From: Benzoatithermus flavus
Lineage (GTDB): Bacteria > Pseudomonadota > Alphaproteobacteria > Geminicoccales > Geminicoccaceae
Assembly (NCBI RefSeq): GCF_037908215.1
Contig: NZ_JBBLZC010000009.1
Span: 1 to 64,000, forward strand
Reading direction: 5' to 3'
Length of the DNA: 64,000 nt
Part shown: positions 35,609 through 43,256 of the stretch, one piece after another
Numbering within the stretch: position 1 is the stretch's first letter
Layout: every line of letters starts with the position of its first letter
The notes under the pieces: generated by a model
Database searches by the model: none
Told to the model about the DNA's origin: nothing
What the model saw: only the letters and a program-made list of their open reading frames with translations
Translations under genes and position numbers: made by a program

Positions 35609-36558
35609 GGGGTATCTCCCTTCCTGGCTTTGACGGTCGGCTCGACCGGCGCCGGCGCTTGCGCGGACGCCGGCCTCGCCAGCGGGTGATGACGCGCGAC
35701 CACGGCGGCGAGCCGCTCGGTCTGGACGTGGGTATAGATCTGCGTCGTCGCGATGTCCGCATGTCCCAGCATCGCCTGCACGGCGCGGAGATCGGCCCCG
35801 TGCGCGACGAGGTGGCTCGCGAAGGCATGGCGCAGCACGTGCGGCGAGAGCCGCGCAGGATCGATCCCGGCTTCCGGTGCGAGCGTCTTCAGGAGCTGAG
35901 CCACCCGTTGCCGGGTCAGATGGCCGCTCCGGCCGCGCGAAGGGAAAAGCCAGCGCTGGCGGCCGGGTTCCGTGACATAGTACGGACGGACGCCGAGCCA
36001 GGCGGCGAGCGCCTCGCGCGCCGCCGAGCCCACGGGCACCATGCGCTCCTTGTTGCCCTTGCCCCGAACGGTGAGCACGGTGCGGTCCGGGGCGAGCGCC
36101 GAGAGCGGCAGGCCGACGAGCTCGCTCACGCGCAGGCCCGTGGCGTAGAGCAGCTCGAGGAGCGCCACGAGACGAAGCGCCTCCGGCCCCTCCTTCGCCC
36201 GTGCCGCCGCGATCAGCGCCTCGATCTCCTCCTCCTCGAGCAGCTTGGGCAGACGGCGGCTCTGCTTGGGCGTGTCGATGTGGGTGGTGGGATCGTCCCG
36301 CCGCCGCCCTTCGAGATAGAGGAAGCGGTAATATTGCCGGATCGCAGCGAGCCGCCGTGCGGTGGTCGAGGAGCGCATGCCGCGCGCGGCGAGATCGGCG
36401 AGATAGGCGCGGATGTCGTCGCCCGTGGCCTCGGGCAGCGCCCCGCCGCGCCGGGTGAGGAAGCCGGCGAAGTCGGCGAGGTCGCGGCGGTAGGCGTCGA
36501 GCGTGTGGCGGGCCGCCCCGCGTTCGGCGGCCATCATCTCGAGAAAGGCGTCGAGCAT
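35605..36558 (-). CDS. xerD: tyrosine recombinase XerD-like
   Basis: 317-aa tyrosine site-specific recombinase for chromosome dimer resolution at dif. A SAM-like core-binding N-domain (HTLDAYRRDLADFAGFL) is followed by the catalytic domain. The catalytic set is complete: Arg in LLYATGLRVSELVGL, Lys in GKGNKERMVPVG, H-x-x-R in LSPHVLRHAFASHL, His in MLGHADIATTQIYTH and the Tyr nucleophile in the same segment. There is a C-terminal extension of about 25 residues past the usual end. ATG 36558 is 5 bases after the preceding stop. It is a chromosomal Xer protein, not a sign of an integrated element. Confidence 0.94.
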   Translation of the reverse strand: MLDAFLEMMAAERGAARHTLDAYRRDLADFAGFLTRRGGALPEATGDDIRAYLADLAARGMRSSTTARRLAAIRQYYRFLYLEGRRRDDPTTHIDTPKQSRRLPKLLEEEEIEALIAAARAKEGPEALRLVALLELLYATGLRVSELVGLPLSALAPDRTVLTVRGKGNKERMVPVGSAAREALAAWLGVRPYYVTEPGRQRWLFPSRGRSGHLTRQRVAQLLKTLAPEAGIDPARLSPHVLRHAFASHLVAHGADLRAVQAMLGHADIATTQIYTHVQTERLAAVVARHHPLARPASAQAPAPVEPTVKARKGDTP

Positions 36559-36563
36559 CCCGT

Positions 36564-37904
36564 TCAGAGGCCTGCCGCTCCCCCGGCACCGGCGGCGAGC
36601 GCCTTCGCGGTCGAGGAGAGCCCCATGCCGACGAGCGCATCGAGCGCCCGGCGCACGCTCACCGGCGCCGCCGCTTCGGGCCGGCCGTCCAGAAGAAGGA
36701 GAACGTAGAGCAGCATGGCGCCGCGCTGGTCCTGGAGCCGCGCCACCTCGAACCCGCGCCAGAGGGCGAGATCGGGCGCCGCGGCTTCGGGCTTTTGCGG
36801 ATCGCGCACGAGCTCGGCCCAGATCGCATCCGGCAGCTCGAGGCCGAGGCCGTCCACGAGCGCCGTCCACAAGCCGCGCCGCTCGGCCGGGACCGAGGCG
36901 AAGGCGGAGCGCCAGTCCGCAGGTGCCCGACCGTTGAGCTCGGGTCGGACCGAGGGACCCACCCGGACGGGTGCTCCCGCCGCCGCCCGTGCCACCGCCG
37001 GCACGTCCTTGTTGACGGCGAGCGTCTGCCTCACGGGCGCCGGCAGTCTGGCGACCGCAGCGGCATCGACGTCGAGCGGGACGCGCCGCAGGAGCGGCAG
37101 GAAGAGCGGATCGTCCGGAACACGGGCCGGCAGGGTCACGCGATGGTCGCCGGGAGCGGCGCGCAGCAGCTCGGTCAGCAGCGGGTCGAGCTTCTGGCCG
37201 CGCGCCTCGAGAAGATCGAGACCGGTCTCGACGGCACCGGCGTCCCGGGCGAGCGCGGCGCATACCAGGCGCGCTTCCGGCCAGGGCGAGGTCGCGGCCT
37301 GCTGCGCGCTCGCCGCAGCACAGGCGGCGTCCGTCTGATCGGCGGCGAAGCGGGCGAGAACACGTTTCCCCTCGAGCTCGGGATCCCGGTCGCTCTCGGG
37401 CACGAGCCCCAGGAGCTCGAGCGCCGCCTCGGGCTCTCCCATGGCGAGCAGTCGGTCGACGCGCAGGAAGAAGATCTCGCGCGAGCCGCCGCGGTCGAGC
37501 CCCGGTGCGAGCAGGACGGCCTTCTGCAGGCCGCGCAAGGTGGGCTCGGCAATGTTGGTGGGCAGCCGCTGCAGGAGGAGCGGCAGGTCGGGCGGCGCGC
37601 CCTGCGACCAGATGGCGCCGCCCAGCACGTCCTCGGCCGAGGCGACGCCCAAAGCCGCGAGGGTGGGGGGTGACAGGGATTCGACCCGAATGCGGTCGGG
37701 CTGGGCCGGGGACGCCGGCACCGGGCCGAGCGGCGCCGGCGATGCCGGCGGAAGAACGGGTCGCTCCTGTGGTGGCGGCGCGATGTCGGGGAACAGGCGG
37801 CGCGGCCCCTGCTGCGCCGAGCCGGGGCCGGCGAGCAGCAGGAGGCCGGCGGCGATCAGGCCGGCCGCCACACCAGCGAGGAGATGGTTCTGGCGATGTG
37901 GCAC
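36564..37904 (-). CDS. conserved secreted/periplasmic helical protein upstream of xerD
   Basis: 446 aa. A signal sequence (LLAGVAAGLIAAGLLLLAGP) precedes a Pro-rich segment (about residues 30-75). A long alanine- and leucine-rich helical region then looks like tetratricopeptide-type solenoid repeats. It begins with GTG at 37904 with AGGA upstream. The ending has an Ala/Gly-rich low-complexity tail. Similar proteins are commonly found between a small membrane protein and xerD in alphaproteobacteria, some annotated as 'antifreeze-like' without evidence. Function unknown. Confidence 0.75.
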   Translation of the reverse strand: MPHRQNHLLAGVAAGLIAAGLLLLAGPGSAQQGPRRLFPDIAPPPQERPVLPPASPAPLGPVPASPAQPDRIRVESLSPPTLAALGVASAEDVLGGAIWSQGAPPDLPLLLQRLPTNIAEPTLRGLQKAVLLAPGLDRGGSREIFFLRVDRLLAMGEPEAALELLGLVPESDRDPELEGKRVLARFAADQTDAACAAASAQQAATSPWPEARLVCAALARDAGAVETGLDLLEARGQKLDPLLTELLRAAPGDHRVTLPARVPDDPLFLPLLRRVPLDVDAAAVARLPAPVRQTLAVNKDVPAVARAAAGAPVRVGPSVRPELNGRAPADWRSAFASVPAERRGLWTALVDGLGLELPDAIWAELVRDPQKPEAAAPDLALWRGFEVARLQDQRGAMLLYVLLLLDGRPEAAAPVSVRRALDALVGMGLSSTAKALAAGAGGAAGL

Positions 37905-37914
37905 GGGGGCCGTC

Positions 37915-38088
37915 CTAACGCGGCAGACGCTCGTCGGGGATCACCGTCTCGACCTGCTTGGTCGGCGGCGGAACGTCCCAGGTGACGAGGAATGCGACGC
38001 CTCCCAAGAGCACGACGAGCAGCACGATCAGCAACAGGCGGCCCAGGGTCGGGTCCTCCGGGAACGGGTGACGGAGCGAGAAGACCAC
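37915..38088 (-). CDS. small membrane protein (57 aa, GTG start)
   Basis: A short frame opening VVFSLRHPFPEDPTLGRLLL has one strong membrane helix, then LVTWDVPPPTKQVETVIPDE and RLPR at the end. The ending, a TWD-x-PPPT...VIPDERLPR type, is shared by short alphaproteobacterial proteins encoded at this place upstream of xerD. No in-frame ATG exists, and GTG 38088 is the likely start. The stop is 10 bases before the next gene. It is easily missed by automated calling. Confidence 0.65.
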   Translation of the reverse strand: MVFSLRHPFPEDPTLGRLLLIVLLVVLLGGVAFLVTWDVPPPTKQVETVIPDERLPR

Positions 38089-38181
38089 CGCAGCGGCACG
38101 CGAGCGGCAAGCTGATGGTTGCCTAGCTCCGGGCGCGCGGCTTTATATCGGGGCTCTCCTCCAGTTTCAACGCCGAGCCGG

Positions 38182-38766
38182 ATGCCCGCCATCGCCACCC
38201 CTGCCCTCGCCGCCGACCCGCCGCAGCCTGGTGGCGGTCCCTTGCCTCGCACGCTCGTCCTCGTCGGGCTGATGGGGGCCGGCAAGACCTCGATCGGGCG
38301 CCGGCTCGCCACCGCTATGGACGCCACCTTCGTCGATGCCGACGACGAGATCGTCGCCGCGGCCGGCATGACCATCCCCGACATCTTCGCGCTCTATGGC
38401 GAGCCCAGCTTTCGTGCGCTCGAACGCAAGGTGGTGGCCCGGCTGCTCGAGCAGCCGCCCATGGTGCTGGCTCTGGGCGGAGGCGCCTTCATCGACCCGG
38501 AGACGAGGGCACGCGTGAAGGAGAAGGCGATCTCGGTCTGGCTTCGGGCCGATCTCGACACACTGGTAGCCCGTACCGCCCGCAAGAAAGGCACACGTCC
38601 GCTTTTGGATCGGGGCGACCCGCGTGACATACTGGCGCGGCTCATGGACGAGCGCTATCCGATCTACGCGGAGGCCGACTACACGGTCGACACCACGGAC
38701 GAGGCGCACGATGCCGTGGTGGAGCGTGTCCGTGCGCTCCTTCCGCCAGCAACGAAGGAGGCTTGA
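38182..38766 (+). CDS. aroK: shikimate kinase
   Basis: 194 aa. It phosphorylates shikimate at the 3-hydroxyl in aromatic amino acid synthesis. The P-loop is LVGLMGAGKTSIGRRLA, the shikimate-binding acids are in DATFVDADDEIVAAAGM, and later motifs are GEPSFRALERKVVARLL and LALGGGAFIDP. The lid has RPLLDRGDPRDIL. An Ala/Pro-rich N-terminal extension of about 20 residues is common in alphaproteobacteria. ATG 38182 is chosen, though the ribosome site is weak. Its TGA overlaps the aroB start (TGATG). Confidence 0.95.
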   Translation: MPAIATPALAADPPQPGGGPLPRTLVLVGLMGAGKTSIGRRLATAMDATFVDADDEIVAAAGMTIPDIFALYGEPSFRALERKVVARLLEQPPMVLALGGGAFIDPETRARVKEKAISVWLRADLDTLVARTARKKGTRPLLDRGDPRDILARLMDERYPIYAEADYTVDTTDEAHDAVVERVRALLPPATKEA

Positions 38767-39881
38767 TGTCCGCCGCGAACGTGCTCCGCGTCGCACTGGG
38801 CGAGCGGAGCTACGACATCGTCATCGGCGAGGGTCTCCTCGACCGGGCCGGCGAGCTGCTGGCGTCCGTGCTGCCGCTCCGGCACGCCGTGATCGTCACC
38901 GACGGGAACCTCGCCCGTACCCGTCACCCGGACCGGCTCGCGGCCGGACTCGAGCGGGCCGGCATCTCCAGCCGGCGGATCGTGCTGCCGGCGGGCGAGG
39001 GCTCGAAGAGCTGGCCCGTGCTGGAGGGTCTCGTCGACGACCTCCTGGCTCACGGCCTCGAGCGGCGATCCTCGCTCGTGGCGCTGGGCGGCGGCGTCAT
39101 CGGCGATCTCGTCGGCTTCGCCGCGGCGATCGCCCTACGCGGGATCGACTATGTCCAGATCCCGACCACGCTGCTCTCGCAGGTCGACAGCGCAGTCGGC
39201 GGCAAGACCGGCATCAACAGCCGCCACGGCAAGAACCTGATCGGCGCCTTCCACCAGCCCAAGGCCGTCCTGATCGACACCTCGGTCCTGGACGACCTGC
39301 CGGTTCGGGAGCTCGAGGCCGGCTATGCCGAGGTCGTGAAGTACGGCTTCATCAAGGACAGAAGCTTCTTCGCTTGGCTCGAGGAACATGGGAAAGCCGT
39401 GCTGGCAGGCGATGCGTCCGCGCGCGCCCATGCCATCCGCCGCTCGCTCGAGGTGAAGGCCGCCGTGGTCGCGGCCGACGAGCGCGAGACCTCGGGCGAG
39501 CGGGCGCTGCTCAATTTCGGCCACACCTTCGGTCACGCCTACGAGGCGCTCGCCGGCTACGATGGCGGGCTGCTCCACGGCCAGGCCGTGAGTATCGGCA
39601 TGGTGGACGCGTTCGCGCTCTCCGCCCGGCTCGGCCACTGCCCGCAGGACGACGCGGAGCGAGCGGAAGCGCATCTCGCCCGGTTGGGCCTGCCGACCAG
39701 GATCACCCAAGTGAGCAACCGCCCCTTTCCCGTCGACGAGCTGCTCGCGGCGATGGGCCGGGACAAGAAGGTCGAGAACGCCCGGCTCAGGTTCGTCCTC
39801 GTCCGCGGGATCGGCGATGCGTTCACGAGCGCCGACGTGCCGGAGACGGCGGTCCGCGCCGTGCTCGCCGAGCATGGCTGA
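38766..39881 (+). CDS. aroB: 3-dehydroquinate synthase
   Basis: 371 aa. It converts DAHP to 3-dehydroquinate with NAD and a divalent metal. NAD-site motifs are SLVALGGGVIGDLVGFAAAI and IPTTLLSQVDSAVGGKTGIN. Metal and active-site residues are in AEVVKYGFIKD and LLNFGHTFGHAYEAL. ATG 38766 overlaps the aroK stop, with AAGGAGG (38755-38761) upstream, an excellent ribosome site inside aroK. Length is normal. Confidence 0.97.
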   Translation: MSAANVLRVALGERSYDIVIGEGLLDRAGELLASVLPLRHAVIVTDGNLARTRHPDRLAAGLERAGISSRRIVLPAGEGSKSWPVLEGLVDDLLAHGLERRSSLVALGGGVIGDLVGFAAAIALRGIDYVQIPTTLLSQVDSAVGGKTGINSRHGKNLIGAFHQPKAVLIDTSVLDDLPVRELEAGYAEVVKYGFIKDRSFFAWLEEHGKAVLAGDASARAHAIRRSLEVKAAVVAADERETSGERALLNFGHTFGHAYEALAGYDGGLLHGQAVSIGMVDAFALSARLGHCPQDDAERAEAHLARLGLPTRITQVSNRPFPVDELLAAMGRDKKVENARLRFVLVRGIGDAFTSADVPETAVRAVLAEHG

Positions 39882-39932
39882 GACGGCTCGACCTCCAGCT
39901 GGCGTGGTCGCCCCCTGTCGCCATATGCCACC

Positions 39933-41246
39933 ATGATCCTCTCGCTCGCTGCGGTCGTCCTCCTGCTCGCTGCCAATGCGTTCTTCGTGGCGGCCGAGTT
40001 CGCGCTCGTGAAGGTGCGGGCGATCCGGCTCGAGACGCTGGCCGAGACGGGCCGGTCCGGGGCGAGGCTCGCCATCCACATCCTCAAGCACCTCGAGGCC
40101 TATCTCGCCGCCTGCCAGCTCGGCATCACCATGGCGTCCTTGGGCCTGGGCTGGGTCGGCGAGCCCGCAGTCTCGGCACTTCTCGAGCCTCTCTTCCGGC
40201 TGGTCGGGCTCGACGACACGGTCCTGCATACCGTGTCGTTCATCGTGGGCTTCCTGATCTTCTCCTCGCTCCACATCGTCCTGGGCGAGCAGGTGCCCAA
40301 GACCTTCGCGATCCGCCAGCCCGAGCCGATCTCGCTCGGCATAGCACTACCGCTCCATGCCTTCTTCCTTTTGTGCTGGCCGCTCAACTGGGCGCTGAAC
40401 GCGGCGGCACGCAGCGTGCTGCGTCTCTTGGGCGTCGCCGAGGCCACCCATCTCGACGCCTACTCGGGGGCGGAGCTGCGCCAGCTCATCGGCGCCTCGC
40501 GCCAGCTCGGCGCCATGCCGAAGCAGGAGCACGACATGCTGGGCGCCATCCTCGATCTCGAGAAGGTCGAGGTGAGCGAGGTCATGACCCACCGGCGCAA
40601 CATCGTCTCGATCAACGCCGATGCGCCGGTCGAGGAGATCGTGCGCCAGGTGCTGGAGGGGCCCTACACCCGCTATCCCTTGTGGCGCGGCGATCCCGAC
40701 ACGATCATCGGCGTGCTCCACGCCAAGGACGTGCTGGCGGCCGTGCAGCGCCAGGGCGCCAAGGTGACCGCGGCCGACTTGCGCAAGCTCGCGACCCCGC
40801 CCTGGTTCATCCCGGACACGACCTCGCTCGTGCACCAGCTCCTGGCCTTCCGCCAGCGCCGGGCGCACCTCGCCTTCGTCATCGACGAGTATGGTGCCCT
40901 CATGGGCCTCGTCACGCTCGAGGACATCCTCGAGGAGATCGTCGGCGACATCGTCGACGAGAAGGACGTCGAGATGAGCGGGGTGAAACAGGAGCCGGAC
41001 GGCAGCGTGCTCGTGGAAGGCCGGGTCACGATCCGCGATCTCAACCGTCAGTTCGACTGGCACCTGCCGGACGAGGAGGCGACCACGGTGGCGGGCCTCC
41101 TCATGCACGAGGCGCGGCGCATCCCGGAGGTCGGCGAGAGCTTCGTCTTTCACGGCTTTCGCTTCGAGGTCGTGCGCCGGCTGCGCCATCAGCTCACGCT
41201 CCTGCGGATCAGGCCCGAGGTGACCACACCGGCGGAGGCGGAGTGA
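39933..41246 (+). CDS. CNNM/CorC-HlyC family membrane protein with CBS pair
   Basis: 437 aa. An N-terminal DUF21/CNNM domain with four hydrophobic segments (AANAFFVAAEFALVKVRAIR; LGITMASLGLGWVGEPAVSA) is followed by two CBS domains (about residues 205-330, VMTHRRNIVSINADAPVEEI and AFVIDEYGALMGLVTLEDIL). A CorC_HlyC transporter-associated domain (about 345-430) ends the protein. The family is implicated in Mg or cation homeostasis; 'hemolysin' is a historical label. It starts 51 bases after aroB. An intrinsic terminator lies 117 bases past its stop. Confidence 0.92.
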   Translation: MILSLAAVVLLLAANAFFVAAEFALVKVRAIRLETLAETGRSGARLAIHILKHLEAYLAACQLGITMASLGLGWVGEPAVSALLEPLFRLVGLDDTVLHTVSFIVGFLIFSSLHIVLGEQVPKTFAIRQPEPISLGIALPLHAFFLLCWPLNWALNAAARSVLRLLGVAEATHLDAYSGAELRQLIGASRQLGAMPKQEHDMLGAILDLEKVEVSEVMTHRRNIVSINADAPVEEIVRQVLEGPYTRYPLWRGDPDTIIGVLHAKDVLAAVQRQGAKVTAADLRKLATPPWFIPDTTSLVHQLLAFRQRRAHLAFVIDEYGALMGLVTLEDILEEIVGDIVDEKDVEMSGVKQEPDGSVLVEGRVTIRDLNRQFDWHLPDEEATTVAGLLMHEARRIPEVGESFVFHGFRFEVVRRLRHQLTLLRIRPEVTTPAEAE

Positions 41247-41362
41247 GGCGAACGCCGGCGAACGGCGTTCGGGTGCCGGAAAAATGCTCCACGCGCCCGG
41301 AACCCTCGTGAGGGTCCGGAAGTTTTACAACCGGAGCAATTCCATTGTTCCCCGCAGTGACT
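41247..41362 (+). other. 3' untranslated stretch with hairpin
   Basis: Between the CNNM stop and the terminator there is no gene. CCGG-AACCCT-CGTG-AGGGT-CCGG (41297-41319) forms a near-perfect stem-loop with one bulge, followed by a separate low-GC patch (41320-41350). It could stabilise the mRNA end or belong to a small RNA ending at the 41396 terminator. Confidence 0.4.
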
Positions 41363-41396
41363 GACGGCCAATCCTGACGGATGGGCCGTCTTTTTT
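41363..41396 (+). terminator. intrinsic terminator of aroK-aroB-CNNM operon
   Basis: GACGGCC (41363-41369) pairs perfectly with GGCCGTC (41384-41390), and six T follow (41391-41396). It is a textbook Rho-independent terminator on the plus strand. Confidence 0.88.
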
Positions 41397-41482
41397 ATGT
41401 TCTCGCGTTCGAGAAGCAGCCTGGCCCCGATCTTGGCACTTGGCTCGCATGAGCCGCTCGCAGGTCTGCTGCCATGACCAAG

Positions 41483-41508
41483 AAAAAAGCCGGGCACGAC
41501 GGCCCGGC
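41483..41508 (-). terminator. intrinsic terminator of candidate small RNA
   Basis: On the minus strand GCCGGGC-CGTCGT-GCCCGGC forms a perfect 7-bp GC stem followed by six T (complement of AAAAAA at 41483-41488). It closes minus-strand transcription 244 bases beyond the lipoprotein stop. Confidence 0.88.
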
Positions 41509-41651
41509 CAAGTAGATCAGGGAGGCTAAAACGTCTGGGAAGAGGAGAGCCGCGAAGCCCTCCAGCGGCCCCGGCCGTTGCAGCCGGGGTGCGGGAAGCG
41601 AGAGAGCTCGCTCGACCCGCCAGCAGGACGCCCAGAACCGCGTCTTGCTGC
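41483..41651 (-). ncRNA. candidate structured small RNA
   Basis: A roughly 167-nt transcript is predicted from its own promoter (41658-41686) to a strong terminator (41483-41508). Inside, read on the minus strand, three further hairpins are clear: GACGC/GCGTC near the 5' end, GCGGG-TC-GAGCGAG/CTCGCT-T-CCCGC, and CCCCGGC-TGCAAC-GGCCGGGG. A GCCGC...GCGGC stem follows. No protein-coding frame of merit fits. Size is in the range of 6S RNA, but the long single closing stem of 6S was not demonstrated. It lies downstream of the lipoprotein gene and could alternatively be its 3' UTR. Confidence 0.6.
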
Positions 41652-41657
41652 AACGCA

Positions 41658-41686
41658 CAAATAGGCGCTTCGGAGGCGGTTGTCAC
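41658..41686 (-). promoter_or_regulatory. sigma-70-like promoter of candidate small RNA
   Basis: On the minus strand GTGACA (41686-41681; five of six match TTGACA), an exact 17-base spacer and TATTTG (41663-41658) form a plausible promoter. The predicted start is near 41651. It lies about 70 bases beyond the stop of the upstream lipoprotein gene, in a local drop of GC. Confidence 0.5.
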
Positions 41687-41752
41687 CCCCGTTTTTGCAA
41701 TCCTGAATGATTAATTCATCAAGGCAGGGGGAGAGCGGACGAGGCAGAGGGC

Positions 41753-42322
41753 TCAGAGCGCCTTCTTGTCGGCGAGGTTCTGGTTGATGCTCTGCTCGAG
41801 CTCGCGGCTCGAGGCCTCGATCAGGTCGTGGATCAGGGTCTTGGCGAAGTTGTCCTTGGCTTCGACGCTGGAACGCGGCGAGAGCGAGCGGGCGATCTGC
41901 ACCCGCGAGGTGGCATAGCTCTGCTCGATACCGAGCCCGTCGACGATGGCCACTTTCAACGCCAGGACACCCGCCATCTCCCAGGTGGGCTCGGTCGAGA
42001 GCATCCCGCCCGAGGTCTCGCGCGCGCGCTCGATCAGGCTCGCCTCCTCGACCGTGGCCTTGCCGAACTCTGTGCCGCCCGCGGCCTGGAGCCGGTTGCG
42101 CAGGAAGTTCTGCGCCTCGTTGGCGAGATCCTCGGAGCGCCGCCGGCCGATGAAGTTCAGATTGGCCGGGTACCGCACGTTGCTGCCGACCTCGATGCTC
42201 TGCACCGCGAGTCGAATCGGCCTCATCTGGGCGTAATTGAGCGGCGGAGGCTCCTCGCCGGAGGAGCAGGCGGTCAGCAGGAGGAACAGGAGCGTCGCAC
42301 CTCGGGCCTTCTGCCGCGCCAT
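41753..42322 (-). CDS. conserved lipoprotein of unknown function
   Basis: 189 aa. A lipobox LLLTAC (Cys about residue 19) follows a short basic N-terminus, so it is predicted to be a lipid-anchored envelope protein. The mature part has a mixed alpha/beta pattern with YPANLNFIGRRRSEDLANEA and a C-terminal helix ending SINQNLADKKAL. ATG 42322 is preceded by GGAGG inside the hslO end, and the gene starts 2 bases after the hslO stop. No domain is recognised, but its place after hslO is conserved in relatives as far as memory allows. Confidence 0.75.
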   Translation of the reverse strand: MARQKARGATLLFLLLTACSSGEEPPPLNYAQMRPIRLAVQSIEVGSNVRYPANLNFIGRRRSEDLANEAQNFLRNRLQAAGGTEFGKATVEEASLIERARETSGGMLSTEPTWEMAGVLALKVAIVDGLGIEQSYATSRVQIARSLSPRSSVEAKDNFAKTLIHDLIEASSRELEQSINQNLADKKAL

Positions 42323-42324
42323 GC

Positions 42325-43242
42325 TCAATGCCTCCGCAGTGACAGCAGCTCTCCCAGCCGATCCCGATCGAAATGGTAGATCCGGCTGCAGAACTGGCAG
42401 GTGACGGTGATGCTCCCGTCCTCCTGCCGCATGCTCTCGAGATCGTCCAGAGGGAAGCTCTGCAGCATGGCCTCGACCCGCTCCTCGTTGCAGGAACAGC
42501 CCGGTGCGAGAGCAAGCGGCTCGAACACGCGCACGCCGTCCTCGTGGAACAGGCGGAACAGCAGGTCGTCGGGGGCCAGTGCCGGGTCGATCAGCTCCTC
42601 GTCGGTCGCGGTGCTGAGCAGGATCATGGCGCGCCGCCAGTCCTCCTCGGCCTCGGGCTGCAGACGCGGGTCGGCGACCGGCAGGGCCTGCATCACGATG
42701 GCGCCGGCATGCCAGCGATCCGCCAGGCGATCGCGGCCGACCGCCACCCGGATGCCGGTGCGCACCTGCTCGGAGCGGGCGAAGTAGTTGAGCATGCAGT
42801 CGGCGAGCGTCTCGCCGCCGAGCTCGACGATGCCTTGTACGACCTCGCCACCGACCGCGCGCTGGTCGACCGTGAGCGCCAGGATGCCCTTGCCGACGAG
42901 CGCCATCGGCCGCTCGTGCGCCACGGCCGCCACCCGCTCGGCATCGAAGCTGGCATAGCCGCGCATCTGACCGTCGTTGGTGCAGTCGGCGACCAGGAGC
43001 CCCACGGGCCCGTCGCCCCTGATCTGCAGGCTGAACGAGCCCTCGAACTTGAGGCCACCCGCGAGTGCGCCGGCGAGCACCAGGAGCTGCCCCAGAAGAT
43101 CCGAGACGGCAGGTGGGTAGTCGTGCGCCTTCAGCACGTAATCGACCGTGTCGCTGAGGCGGACGAGCCGGCCGCGCAGGTGCGAGCGCTCGAGCTGGAA
43201 CGGACGAAGCAGATCGGCGGTCGGGGTCGTGTCAGCGAGCAT
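42325..43242 (-). CDS. hslO: Hsp33 redox-regulated chaperone
   Basis: 305 aa. It is activated by oxidation to hold unfolded proteins. The N-terminal domain has VDYVLKAHDYPPAVSDLLGQ and KFEGSFSLQIRGDGPVGLLV. The zinc-binding redox switch is intact near the C-terminus: CSC in LAPGCSCNEERVEAML and CxxC in VTCQFCSRIYHF. GAGG lies before ATG 43242. It is third in argD-argF-hslO-lipoprotein, a common alphaproteobacterial arrangement. Confidence 0.97.
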   Translation of the reverse strand: MLADTTPTADLLRPFQLERSHLRGRLVRLSDTVDYVLKAHDYPPAVSDLLGQLLVLAGALAGGLKFEGSFSLQIRGDGPVGLLVADCTNDGQMRGYASFDAERVAAVAHERPMALVGKGILALTVDQRAVGGEVVQGIVELGGETLADCMLNYFARSEQVRTGIRVAVGRDRLADRWHAGAIVMQALPVADPRLQPEAEEDWRRAMILLSTATDEELIDPALAPDDLLFRLFHEDGVRVFEPLALAPGCSCNEERVEAMLQSFPLDDLESMRQEDGSITVTCQFCSRIYHFDRDRLGELLSLRRH

Positions 43243-43256
43243 GCGAAACCTCGGAT

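Noticed and set aside
35605..36558. xerD as evidence of an integrated mobile element
   Set aside because: It resembles the chromosomal XerD, lies in a housekeeping neighbourhood, and no att-like repeats, cargo or tRNA target were seen.
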